Positions 1 to 5,876 of a stretch of 28,330 bases of DNA are shown here, one piece after another. Both the position numbers and the translations under genes were made by a program. A model generated the notes under the pieces. The model was not told the DNA's origin. It saw only the letters and a program-made list of their open reading frames with translations, and did not search any database. This stretch comes from CAZTXD01 sp964617995 (GTDB taxonomy: Bacteria; Actinomycetota; Acidimicrobiia; Spongiisociales; ZC4RG35), in assembly GCA_964617995.1 (NCBI GenBank), contig CAZTXD010000034.1:1-28330 (forward strand), read 5' to 3'. How positions within the stretch are numbered: the first letter of the stretch is position 1; the number at the start of each line of letters is the position of its first letter.

Positions 1-758
1 GCGATGCCAGCCTGCTCTCACCCGCCGGGATCAGGCTGCTGCATCAGCCCACCGGCTACGCAGATGATCCCTGCTGTGGTTATGCCATGGGTCTGTGGGT
101 ATTCCCACTGTATTGGGCGGACCGACTGGTAGAAGACGAGGAAGGATTCAGCCGCTACGAAGTCCCGGTCGTACTCGAGCACAATGGCTCGGGCCCATCA
201 GCCGCCTCGGGGATCATCATGCTTCCGGAGCAGAAGATCGGCGTGGTTGTTCTCCTCAACATCAACGACGGAGCCGTCCCGTCGCTATACCACAACATGC
301 ATCACGGCATAGCCCACATTCTGCTCGACGTCACGCCCCGCCCCACGATCGCGTTCGAGAGTCTCCTCGCTCGCAACGGCAAGCTCGTCGCCTTGATCGT
401 GCTCGCCGGGTTCCTACTCCGAGCGGGCATCTCAGCCATGAGGGTCAGACGGCTCACGCGAGCCACATCCAAACCGCCACTTGCCACAGCAACGGCACTA
501 CGAAAGCTGGTAATCCCGATGGCTGTAGACCTCGCCCTCGTCGGTGGGGTCTGGTGGCTGCTACTCAATGAGGCCGACGCCCCACTCGCCAGCATCCGCC
601 GAGCCGCACCTGACATCTTCTGGACAATCGTTGTCGCTACGGTCATCGCCCTCGGCTGGGCACTAACCCGTAGCGTCCTCCTCCTCAGAGCATTCACTCC
701 TGCGAAAAAGCGAATCCCGGCCATGGAGCGAGAAGCTGACATACCGACCAGTCGATGA
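1..758 (+). CDS. Serine hydrolase, beta-lactamase (CubicO) family, C-terminal part
   Basis: The gene is cut by the window start; the reading frame is open from base 3, so the 5' end and the catalytic SxxK and YxN motifs lie outside. The visible part holds a stretch like the last strands of the penicillin-binding/beta-lactamase fold: HNGSGP (the HxG-type motif) followed by a hydrophobic strand IGVVVLLN, as in CubicO peptidases. After it come three hydrophobic segments (LVALIVLAGFLL, a PMAVDLALVGGVWWLLL segment, and IFWTIVVATVIALGW) and a basic tail, so the protein is membrane-anchored with the hydrolase domain probably outside. Such proteins act on peptidoglycan peptides, esters or lactams; the substrate cannot be read. 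An ATG at 87 is internal, not the start. Family assignment is fairly firm, function is not. Confidence 0.7.
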   Translation, partial: DASLLSPAGIRLLHQPTGYADDPCCGYAMGLWVFPLYWADRLVEDEEGFSRYEVPVVLEHNGSGPSAASGIIMLPEQKIGVVVLLNINDGAVPSLYHNMHHGIAHILLDVTPRPTIAFESLLARNGKLVALIVLAGFLLRAGISAMRVRRLTRATSKPPLATATALRKLVIPMAVDLALVGGVWWLLLNEADAPLASIRRAAPDIFWTIVVATVIALGWALTRSVLLLRAFTPAKKRIPAMEREADIPTSR

Positions 759-972
759 GTCTCTGCAGCGCGGTCGTTCCCATCCTCCAGATGGCGAAGA
801 CCACATATTTCGTCAGGCTGCAAGCTGGCTCGCACTAGAACGGTCTTGGTATCAGTCTTCTGACTGGGGAGTCGCGACCGTCTCTACGGGGGTCCGGAGC
901 TTGGTATCTGCCCTGCGTCCGGCGCTCCCCACACCGCCACCCGGATGATTCTGCTGCCCGTCTCGGTATCGC

Positions 973-1522
973 GTGAGCGTGAGCGATGTTGTTGAAGAAG
1001 GAATGGGGAACTCGGTCGAAAGGCCGATCGTAGAGGTCTACGACTCCTATGTCGGTCACGCCAGCGAGGTCTGGGATCTCGGTCAGGTGGAGATTCACCC
1101 TTATGGACCAATCGGAGAAGGAACCCGTTTTAGTCAGGTGGGCGATCCTCGGTGGGGAATACGGGACCCGTCAGCGGTGATCGAGGTCGACAGATTCGAA
1201 CTGCCACATCTTCTAGCCTTTTCAGGAGTCGTGAATGTCCCGGGACATCTTGATACCCAGTCAGGATTCTCTTCCTTCCCTCCTCAACATCTTCATCACG
1301 CCCGGGTGGGGCTCGGAAGCAACCTTCCAGGTCCACTTCCTCGAGATAGCAGAGAGACGGACCAGACTTGTCATCCTTGGCAGCAACCGGATATCTCATT
1401 GGACAGCGCAAACCCTCACTCTTATTACTCGTTGGTTTGGCTACTGGTGGATCGGAAGACGACACAAGCAATTCAAACTCTTAGTAGAAGCGCTAAAGGG
1501 ATCCACGAACCTCAGCGTTTGA
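973..1522 (+). pseudogene. Degenerate SRPBCC / polyketide-cyclase-like gene with a frameshift
   Basis: Two reading frames together resemble one SRPBCC (START-like hydrophobic-ligand) protein. In the first frame, from a GTG at 973, VERPIVEVYDSYV and GPIGEGTRFSQVG look like the family's opening helix and the GPxGxGTRF strand, followed by VIEVDRFELPHLLAF. Near 1232 the similarity moves to the next frame, where FQVHFLEIAERRTRL looks like the later strand and RRHKQFKLLVEALKG like the closing helix. The first frame continues to 1581 without family resemblance. No good ribosome site precedes 973. I infer a gene broken by an indel plus local decay between about 1215 and 1290. It could instead be a chance resemblance across two frames; the match is from memory of the family, not a search. 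Confidence 0.4.
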
Positions 1523-1826
1523 CACCCGCAACTTCAGGCGATCTGCTCGCTAGATACGTGCCGACATGGGTTCGGAGCTAGACCACTATTGTGGCGTGTC
1601 CGAGAAGACGTTCGGCGTTGCCGCGGAGGACACCCTTCCCGATTCGTACAGCCCAATCGAGGTCAACAAGCTGGTCCCGGACCATCCCGGCCAGCGCCAG
1701 GCATAGCGCCTCCCTGGTGTGCCGACTCAGCGCGATGTGCTGAATCAGACCGGGGGCGGGGGAGACCGCCGCTGACGGAGAAAGCGGGAGGTGATCCCAG
1801 TGTTGCCTGCCTCGAGCAGCCTCAGA
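1523..1826. other. Stretch without a convincing gene
   Basis: I see no gene of family-like composition here. A 46-codon frame on the plus strand (1566-1706) begins ATG and contains YSPIEVNKLVPDHPG, which looks protein-like, but there is no Shine-Dalgarno site and I cannot link it to a family. It may be another decayed fragment like the SRPBCC relic before it. The stretch 759-972 upstream of that relic is equally featureless. Confidence 0.3.
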
Positions 1827-2744
1827 CTATGGACAGTTCACCGAAACGGTGCCCTCTACCTCCTCCTCGAGGTCGGGTTCACTCTTCGAAGTGTGGGTGA
1901 ACGATCCCTCGTAGCTGACACTCGTTCCATCGATCTCGAGGCCTGCGCCGTCGGCGGGTATTCCCGATAGGTATCGGTCATCTCCATCGGTGACACTGAC
2001 CGATCCGAGCCACGACTCGCCGTTGAAACGCCCTTCGACGGAGATCTGTTTGTCGTCCAGTCCGAGTCGGTTCACAGTCACCTCGTGGTCATCCTCCGAA
2101 ACGGTACAGTCAAGGCTCTGGGCTCCACTGAATGGAGCCGTGATTGTCCTGTCGCCAAACACGGCCGTGGGATTGTCCCCACCGAAATCGCAGTTCACCG
2201 CGAGTCGGGCATCCAGATCGGTCGCAGCGCTGGGGTCGACGTCTTCCCTCCGCTCGACTGTTCCTTCGTAGCTCACCGCACCCTCGTCCAAACCCAAGGA
2301 ACCGTCGCCTGGAAGCACCGCGGAGTATCGGACGTTCCCCGGACCGTCCGACGTGAAGAAAACCCTGCCGCTCCATCCGTCCCCCTCATTGCTCGCCGAG
2401 AACGACAGATTGTGGCCCTCGATTATCTTGTAGTGGATGGTGAATCCGTCGCGCTGCACATCGCAGCTGTAATGCTGGGACCCACTTGCCTCGTAGACGA
2501 TTCGCTCACCATCGACCTCGACCCAGGCCTGTCCCGGATCGGCCGTCGCTGTCACGGGGCCAACGCCGCCAGCGCTCACACCTGTCTGCTGGTCGTCTGA
2601 TCCACCTCCTAAGTCGGATTCGGCGTCGTCCGGCGTGACCGGGATCTGGTCCAAGGCCTCGTCGAGATCCCCGCCAGCACAGGCGGCGACCGCGAGCGCA
2701 GTCACGGATACAGCTACTACGAGACGCGAACCGTTGAGTGGCAT
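1827..2744 (-). CDS. Secreted lipoprotein with two tandem LpqH-like domains
   Basis: The 305-residue product starts with a lipoprotein signal: a basic residue at 7, a hydrophobic run, and lipobox VAAC with the acylated cysteine at 22. A low-complexity acidic/Gly/Ser linker (about 23-68) follows. Residues about 69-186 and 187-305 are two copies of one domain: each has a strand ending GDR/GER, then SG(S/A)Q, a cysteine, a W(S/L)G strand, LPGDG/IPADG, the shared pair VSYEG and a closing VNC. Each copy thus has two cysteines that may form a disulfide. The plan recalls the mycobacterial 19-kDa antigen LpqH, but I cannot verify this. ATG at 2744 is preceded by a GAGGGAGA ribosome site at suitable distance. 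It is transcribed alone. Function unknown; an envelope surface protein is the safe reading. Confidence 0.8.
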   Translation of the reverse strand: MPLNGSRLVVAVSVTALAVAACAGGDLDEALDQIPVTPDDAESDLGGGSDDQQTGVSAGGVGPVTATADPGQAWVEVDGERIVYEASGSQHYSCDVQRDGFTIHYKIIEGHNLSFSASNEGDGWSGRVFFTSDGPGNVRYSAVLPGDGSLGLDEGAVSYEGTVERREDVDPSAATDLDARLAVNCDFGGDNPTAVFGDRTITAPFSGAQSLDCTVSEDDHEVTVNRLGLDDKQISVEGRFNGESWLGSVSVTDGDDRYLSGIPADGAGLEIDGTSVSYEGSFTHTSKSEPDLEEEVEGTVSVNCP

Positions 2745-2773
2745 GTGTTTCTCCCTCTCGGTCCCTGAGCACG

Positions 2774-2779
2774 AAGTTA
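2774..2779 (-). promoter_or_regulatory. Possible -10 box for the lipoprotein gene
   Basis: On the minus strand TAACTT lies about 29 nt before the ATG at 2744, with TTACGC 18 nt further upstream as a possible -35 box. Start would fall some 20 nt before the ribosome site. Sequence-only guess. Confidence 0.3.
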
Positions 2780-2879
2780 CGGCATCAGTATTGCCAAGCG
2801 TAAATGTCGGACCGACCTACTCATCCATGGCTGTGGTAGTGGAGTCATACGCTTCTCCCTGGGAGAGACACCTCCATCT

Positions 2880-2895
2880 CCGCCACCACAGGCGG
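2880..2895 (-). terminator. Hairpin just after the ClpB relic
   Basis: CCGCC and GGCGG flank a six-base loop, two bases downstream of the ClpB relic's stop codon. There is no T run. It may be the old terminator of the clpB gene. Confidence 0.3.
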
Positions 2896-2897
2896 TC

Positions 2898-3122
2898 TCA
2901 GCCAACGGTCAGCTCGCGTTCGTCCACCATCACCTTCACCGAGTCGCCGTCGCTATTGCGGCCCTGGAGGATGGCAGTGGCAATGGGCTCGGCGAGGTCC
3001 TTCTGCAGCACACGCTTCAGCGGACGCGCACCGTAGACCGGGTCGTACCCACGCTCGGCCAGCAGGTCGAGGGCATCGTCGCTGACGGCCAGATCGATGC
3101 CACGAACGTCCGGCCTCAGCTG
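2898..3122 (-). pseudogene. clpB: Relic of the ClpB C-terminus
   Basis: The last 74 codons before the TGA at 2898 match the end of the ClpB disaggregase: LAERGYDPVYGARPLKR is the family's highly conserved small-domain motif of the second AAA+ module, followed by the usual Leu/Ile-rich helix and a short beta end (VKVMVDEREL). A full ClpB has about 860 residues; everything upstream, including both Walker sites, is absent. The open frame continues to 3992 on the minus strand, but there it runs through the selenocysteine tRNA and antisense to two genes and has no family character, so I do not accept it as one protein. Homology stops about 36 bp from the 3' end of that tRNA. I read it as a deletion or integration scar; the functional clpB would be elsewhere. 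Confidence 0.75.
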
Positions 3123-3139
3123 CGATCCGTGATGCCGAT

Positions 3140-3154
3140 CAGGGCAAAGCCCTG
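3140..3154 (-). terminator. Short hairpin 4 nt after the tRNA-Sec gene
   Basis: CAGGGC and GCCCTG pair perfectly around a three-base loop immediately downstream of the tRNA. There is no T run, so it may serve as a 3' processing or weak termination signal. Confidence 0.35.
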
Positions 3155-3158
3155 GTAG

Positions 3159-3250
3159 CGGAGGCGGACGGGAATCGAACCCGCCAGGGGCTTTTCGGCC
3201 CCTCACCGGTTTTGAAGACCGGGGAGCCCACCAGGCGCTCTGACGCCTCC
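3159..3250 (-). tRNA. selC: tRNA-Sec (anticodon UCA)
   Basis: On the minus strand a 92-nt tRNA can be folded. The acceptor stem pairs GGAGGCG with CGCCTCC, with G as discriminator. The D region has GAGC/GCTC plus further pairs around TGGT, longer than in normal tRNAs. The anticodon stem CCGGT/ACCGG closes the loop CTTCAAA, whose middle triplet is TCA, reading UGA. A long extra arm (GGGGC/GCCCC) and a T arm with GGTTCGATTCC follow. Long extra arm, long D stem, extended acceptor/T stack and UCA anticodon are the hallmarks of selenocysteine tRNA. CCA is not encoded. The eighth acceptor pair would be a T-C mismatch. The organism should therefore possess SelA, SelB and SelD; none of them, and no obvious selenoprotein, is in this window. 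Confidence 0.93.
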
Positions 3251-3259
3251 ACCGCTCAG

Positions 3260-3265
3260 GGTATA
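3260..3265 (-). promoter_or_regulatory. Probable -10 box of the tRNA-Sec gene
   Basis: TATACC on the minus strand lies 9 nt before the first tRNA base, with CGGACA 18 nt further upstream as a weak -35 box. The region 3251-3320 is a 70-bp divergent promoter shared with the plus-strand gene at 3321. Confidence 0.45.
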
Positions 3266-3307
3266 CGGAGTGGAAGTATCCTCTGTCCGGAGGCGCGGCG
3301 GCCTTGC

Positions 3308-3313
3308 TACCTT
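3308..3313 (+). promoter_or_regulatory. -10 box for a leaderless transcript (TACCTT)
   Basis: TACCTT fits TANNNT and ends 7 nt before the ATG at 3321, where no Shine-Dalgarno site exists. Transcription would begin at or next to the A of the start codon. Confidence 0.5.
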
Positions 3314-3320
3314 GACGATC

Positions 3321-3662
3321 ATGAGCACACGACTGGACATCCGCTCCGGGGCGGAACTTCGGCGCCTCAGCTACGAGGAGCTCTCGGAGATGGCGGAAGA
3401 CGATCGTCTGGCGGTGGGTGCGCTCCTGACGGACCGGGGCGAAGCCACTCACGCCACTTTCGAGTCGACGGGCGGCGACTACCGGGCATCGATCCCCCTC
3501 GAAACCGTGACGGACAAGGGAGTAGTCGAACTGGATGAGGGCGGTCTTCGACTGCGGGTCGTCGACGGCGACACCCTCTGCTGGAACGTCAAGGATCTGG
3601 GCAGGATCCGACTGACGGTCGGTCCCGAGCCCGACTCGGTTCCGGAGAATCCACCACACTGA
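3321..3662 (+). CDS. Small protein resembling part of the sulfite-oxidase fold
   Basis: The product has 113 residues, no signal peptide and no membrane segment. The middle and end (DYRASIPLETV, then LRLRVVDGDTLCWNVKDLGRIRLT) recall the part of sulfite-oxidase-type molybdopterin proteins where a Gly-Tyr strand leads to SLPLE and later to a V-x-G-x-x-x-W-x-x-V-K-x-L-x-x-I strand. The segment carrying the molybdenum-binding cysteine is not present, so it cannot be a complete enzyme; the single Cys lies in the wrong place. I chose ATG 3321 because a TANNNT -10 box sits 7 nt upstream; a GTG at 3270 would add 17 unconvincing residues. It is followed after 24 nt by the XRE regulator, which has its own promoter. 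Function unknown. Confidence 0.6.
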   Translation: MSTRLDIRSGAELRRLSYEELSEMAEDDRLAVGALLTDRGEATHATFESTGGDYRASIPLETVTDKGVVELDEGGLRLRVVDGDTLCWNVKDLGRIRLTVGPEPDSVPENPPH

Positions 3663-3673
3663 GAGAGGGTCGG

Positions 3674-3679
3674 TAACCT
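3674..3679 (+). promoter_or_regulatory. -10 box for a leaderless transcript (TAACCT)
   Basis: TAACCT ends 7 nt before the ATG at 3687, the same geometry as at 3308 and 4419. The spacer also contains GGAG, too close to the ATG to be an ordinary ribosome site. Confidence 0.5.
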
Positions 3680-3686
3680 GACGGAG

Positions 3687-4376
3687 ATGGGGGATCAGTC
3701 GTTTGCCCGTCTCATCAAGAAACGCCGGGACTCGCTGGGGTTCAGTCAGGCACGTCTGGGTGAGTTGGTGGGCCGCTCGGCCACGACCATCCGCAACTGG
3801 GAGCGAGGGAACTCCACGCCTTCGGAGAGGTCCGACGCCGTTGCCCTGGCGGCCGTGCTGGGACTGGACGAGCGCGAGGTGCTGGAGCGGGCCGGCTTCG
3901 ATGTCCCGGCTCGTGAGGACCGGCCCACGATCGAGCAGGCCTATGCGTCCCTTGCGCCTGAAACACAGCCGGAGCCCGGGTCGCAAGCGCACACCGAAGC
4001 GGTGCCCGACCGAGAACCGGAGCCGGCCGCCGACACCCCGGTTTCCCGAGAGCCGGAGATGGTCGATGTGGACGAGGAAGCGGGCTCGCTTCCCGCCGAC
4101 GACGAGCCTGTGCAGGAGCCTTCACCGGACACCCTCGCCGAGGAACCAGGGCCGATCCTCAACCGGGCCGCCCCACCGACGGTGCTGGAAACCACCCCGC
4201 CGGGTGAACCCTCCTACCTGGAGGACCCCGATGAGAGACAGCACTATCGGGTACGAGCCGTGGCAACAGCCGCGGTGGTGCTGGTCCTGGTCATCATCTT
4301 CCTGTGGTCGTTCGACCGTGCGACCGACGCCCTCGGGGCGATGTGGGACGACTTCTTCGGCATGCTCGACCTGTGA
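3687..4376 (+). CDS. Membrane-anchored XRE-family DNA-binding protein
   Basis: The 229-residue protein begins with an XRE/Cro-type helix-turn-helix (residues about 6-60; FSQARLGELVGRSATTIRNWERG is the two-helix core). A long acidic, Pro/Glu-rich linker (about 75-170) follows, then a short conserved-looking motif SYLEDPDERQHYR at about 177-190 and one transmembrane helix (about 194-211, VATAAVVLVLVIIFLW), with some 18 residues beyond it. The order, cytoplasmic DNA-binding domain then a single membrane helix, resembles RodZ-like and other membrane-tethered regulators, so it may couple envelope state to transcription or to the cytoskeleton; that is inference. It stands directly upstream of an ECF sigma/anti-sigma pair but is separated from it by a hairpin and a new promoter. 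Confidence 0.85.
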   Translation: MGDQSFARLIKKRRDSLGFSQARLGELVGRSATTIRNWERGNSTPSERSDAVALAAVLGLDEREVLERAGFDVPAREDRPTIEQAYASLAPETQPEPGSQAHTEAVPDREPEPAADTPVSREPEMVDVDEEAGSLPADDEPVQEPSPDTLAEEPGPILNRAAPPTVLETTPPGEPSYLEDPDERQHYRVRAVATAAVVLVLVIIFLWSFDRATDALGAMWDDFFGMLDL

Positions 4377-4381
4377 TCGCC

Positions 4382-4410
4382 GTAACCCGCCCGGGAACCG
4401 GGCGGGTTAC
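4382..4410. terminator. Perfect 13-bp hairpin after the XRE gene
   Basis: GTAACCCGCCCGG and its exact complement flank the three-base loop GAA, 5 nt after the XRE stop codon. There is no T run, but the strength and place suggest it isolates the XRE gene from the sigma operon that starts 20 nt further on. Confidence 0.7.
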
Positions 4411-4418
4411 CGTCGCCG

Positions 4419-4424
4419 TAGTGT
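4419..4424 (+). promoter_or_regulatory. -10 box for a leaderless transcript (TAGTGT)
   Basis: TAGTGT ends 7 nt before the ATG of the sigma-factor gene at 4432. No Shine-Dalgarno site is present, so the sigma/anti-sigma mRNA is probably leaderless. Confidence 0.5.
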
Positions 4425-4431
4425 CATGTAG

Positions 4432-4962
4432 ATGACCAAACGGCTCATGGACCGGTTCCGGCGGGGGGACCATGATGCCGTGCGCACGCTCTACGAGAAC
4501 TACAGCAGGCCCATCTTCTCGATAGCCCTCAGGTCACTGGGCGACAGGATGCTGGCCGAGGAGGTTGTCCAGCAGACTTTCGTGAAGGCATGGCGGGCAG
4601 CGGCCCGCTTCGATCCCGAGCGGGACCCGGCGCCGTGGCTGTACGCCATCGCCCGCCGGGTGGCGGTGGACGTGTACCGCCGAGAGAAGAGACACCGCGA
4701 GAACCGGCGGGAGGAAACAGACATGGCGGTCCTTCCTCCTTCATTCGAAGGCCTGTGGGAGATCTGGGAGGTCCGCTCCGCTATCGACGGGCTTCCCGTC
4801 GACGAGAGAGCCGTGATCGAGGCCACCTTCTACCGCCAGCTGACCCACGCCGAGGCAGCCGACGACCTGGGCATCCCGGTGGGCACCGTCAAGTCACGGT
4901 CACATCGCGCCTTCAAGCGTCTGGCCGGGTTCCTGGATCACATCAGCGAGGAGACGGCTTGA
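4432..4962 (+). CDS. ECF RNA polymerase sigma factor
   Basis: The 176-residue product has the two-domain layout of extracytoplasmic-function sigma factors. Region 2 spans about 12-85: LYENYSRPIFSIALRSLGD, then AEEVVQQTFVKAWRAAARFDP (core-polymerase binding and -10 recognition) and PAPWLYAIARRVAVDVYRR. Region 4 spans about 118-170: LPVDERAVIEATFYRQLTHAEAA, then the helix-turn-helix DLGIPVGTVKSRSHRAFKRL that reads the -35 box. Regions 1 and 3 are absent as usual. The stop overlaps the TTG start of the anti-sigma factor (TTGA), so the two are co-translated in fixed ratio. The signal is unknown; the membrane-spanning partner implies a stress sensed at the envelope. Confidence 0.95.
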   Translation: MTKRLMDRFRRGDHDAVRTLYENYSRPIFSIALRSLGDRMLAEEVVQQTFVKAWRAAARFDPERDPAPWLYAIARRVAVDVYRREKRHRENRREETDMAVLPPSFEGLWEIWEVRSAIDGLPVDERAVIEATFYRQLTHAEAADDLGIPVGTVKSRSHRAFKRLAGFLDHISEETA

Positions 4963-5582
4963 ACTGCGAAACCTTTCTCGAGCTCCTGTCGACAGGGCAG
5001 TTGACGGAAGGGCACGCAGCCGATACCCACCTGGCCGTGTGCGCAGATTGCCGTGCTCGGGTGCCGGCGGCGCGCGCTCTGGGCCGACGGTTGTCTGACC
5101 CTCTCACCTGGGAGGACCCCCCTGGTCGCCTCGTCGAGGAGGTGGTCCAGGCAGTGGCGGGCGAAGCGGTGGTTCAGAGGCGCCGGCCCCGCTGGTGGAT
5201 CCTGGGTGCGGCCGCCGTGGCGGTTGTCTCGATAATCGTGGCGGCGCTCACCGACAGCTCCGACTGGACCGTGGACCTCGTCGCCGGTGCCACCGCCCCG
5301 GAGGCGTCGGCGACGGTGGCCGGCTGGAACCTGGATCACGGAACACGCATGGTGCTGAAGGTTTCCGGCTTGAATCCGGCCGAGCCCGGCACCTACTACG
5401 AGCTGTGGCTCACCGCTCCCGACGGCCGCCACGTCTCGGCCGGCACCTTCCGGGAGTCGGGTCGTATCGAGGTGACCGCTGCCGTGCGCCGCTCAGAGTT
5501 CCCCCGCCTCTGGGTCACTCACGAACCGGCCGACGACGACACTTCGCCGTTCGGGGTGACTGTCCTCGACACCCCCGACTGA
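4959..5582 (+). CDS. Zinc-binding membrane anti-sigma factor, RskA-like
   Basis: The 207-residue protein starts at TTG 4959, chosen because a GGAG site lies 6 nt before it and the TTGA overlap with the sigma stop is typical of coupled genes. The N-terminus carries the ZAS signature H24-x3-C28-x2-C31 with C3 as a possible fourth ligand; this domain holds the sigma factor. One transmembrane helix (about 79-97, WWILGAAAVAVVSIIVAAL) follows a basic patch. The outer part (about 105-207) is the anti-sigma-K (RskA) C-terminal beta domain, recognisable by GTYYELWLTAPDGRHVSAGTF. In this family, proteolysis of the anti-sigma frees the sigma factor, usually in response to redox or surface stress. The partner is the ECF sigma factor directly upstream. 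Confidence 0.92.
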   Translation: MNCETFLELLSTGQLTEGHAADTHLAVCADCRARVPAARALGRRLSDPLTWEDPPGRLVEEVVQAVAGEAVVQRRRPRWWILGAAAVAVVSIIVAALTDSSDWTVDLVAGATAPEASATVAGWNLDHGTRMVLKVSGLNPAEPGTYYELWLTAPDGRHVSAGTFRESGRIEVTAAVRRSEFPRLWVTHEPADDDTSPFGVTVLDTPD

Positions 5583-5636
5583 GGCGACACCCCCCGAATC
5601 GCCTCGCCTCTCGTCCGGATCTATGCCACAATGATG

Positions 5637-5659
5637 GGACCAGAGAAAGGAGGTGGTCC
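5637..5659 (+). promoter_or_regulatory. Extended Shine-Dalgarno in a hairpin loop
   Basis: AGAAAGGAGGTGGTCC (5644-5659) can pair over 16 nt with the usual bacterial 16S 3' tail, with one G-U pair. GGACCA (5637-5642) and TGGTCC (5654-5659) pair perfectly, leaving the GAGAAAGGAGG core in an 11-nt loop. Such a site could be switched between ribosome-bound and folded states. Confidence 0.6.
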
Positions 5660-5662
5660 TAC

Positions 5663-5707
5663 TTGCATAGTTGTTTCTTTGGGACTCTGGAGGTGGCCGA
5701 GCGCTGA
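5663..5707 (+). CDS. 14-residue leader ORF behind the extended Shine-Dalgarno
   Basis: TTG at 5663 lies 6 nt behind AAAGGAGGTGG and opens a frame of 14 codons (MHSCFFGTLEVAER) ending TGA at 5707. A second GGAGGTGG stands inside it, about 10 nt before a GTG that directly follows the stop; that second frame runs through the terminator and is unlikely to be a product. The strength of the first ribosome site argues that the peptide, or ribosome loading itself, matters. Confidence 0.4.
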   Translation: MHSCFFGTLEVAER

Positions 5708-5843
5708 GTGGCGCGACGCCTGTGCGCCGCTCCCTCACATGAGGTAGGTGGCGACTCCAAACTCGGACCACCGGCTCTGGGAACTGCGGGACTGGTCCCA
5801 CCGCAGCGGTCACGTACCGAAGCAAACCCCCTGAGTTATGTCT

Positions 5844-5873
5844 GCGAGCGCCCCCTTTCGAGGGGGCGCTCGC
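5844..5873. terminator. Strong bidirectional terminator hairpin
   Basis: GCGAGCGCCCCCT and its exact complement form a 13-bp stem with TTCG loop. It closes the plus-strand RNA element and lies 3 nt after the stop of the minus-strand synthase gene. A T run is lacking on both sides. Confidence 0.75.
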
Positions 5874-5876
5874 CAC

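Larger units (their letters stand above)
5637..5873 (+). ncRNA. Candidate structured RNA / leader-peptide transcript, class unknown
   Basis: Between the anti-sigma stop and the convergent cystathionine synthase lies a compact series of structures. In order: the hairpin holding the extended Shine-Dalgarno site, a 14-codon ORF, an 8-bp hairpin (5707-5714 with 5724-5731), CCTC/GAGG around ACAT (about 5733-5744), GGTGG/CCACC (about 5747-5775), CTGCGG/CCGCAG (about 5784-5806), CGGT/ACCG (about 5808-5820), then a 13-bp terminator with TTCG loop. TATGCC at about 5622 may be part of the promoter. It could also be read from the sigma promoter as a 3' UTR. It does not match tmRNA, RNase P, SRP RNA or the riboswitches I know (TPP, cobalamin, glycine, ydaO, SAM, FMN). 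No gene follows on this strand, so a stand-alone RNA is likely. Confidence 0.5.

Noticed and set aside
2898..3992. 364-codon minus-strand open frame
   Set aside because: Only its last 74 codons resemble a protein (ClpB). The rest runs through the tRNA-Sec gene and antisense to two better genes.
4426..4431. ATG-TAG minimal ORF touching the sigma-factor start
   Set aside because: With the -10 box at 4419-4424 transcription would start at about 4431, so it is probably not in the mRNA.
5685..5731. Resemblance of GGAGGTGGCCGAGCG to the 5' end of tRNA-Ser/Leu
   Set aside because: No matching anticodon arm, T arm or acceptor 3' strand follows.
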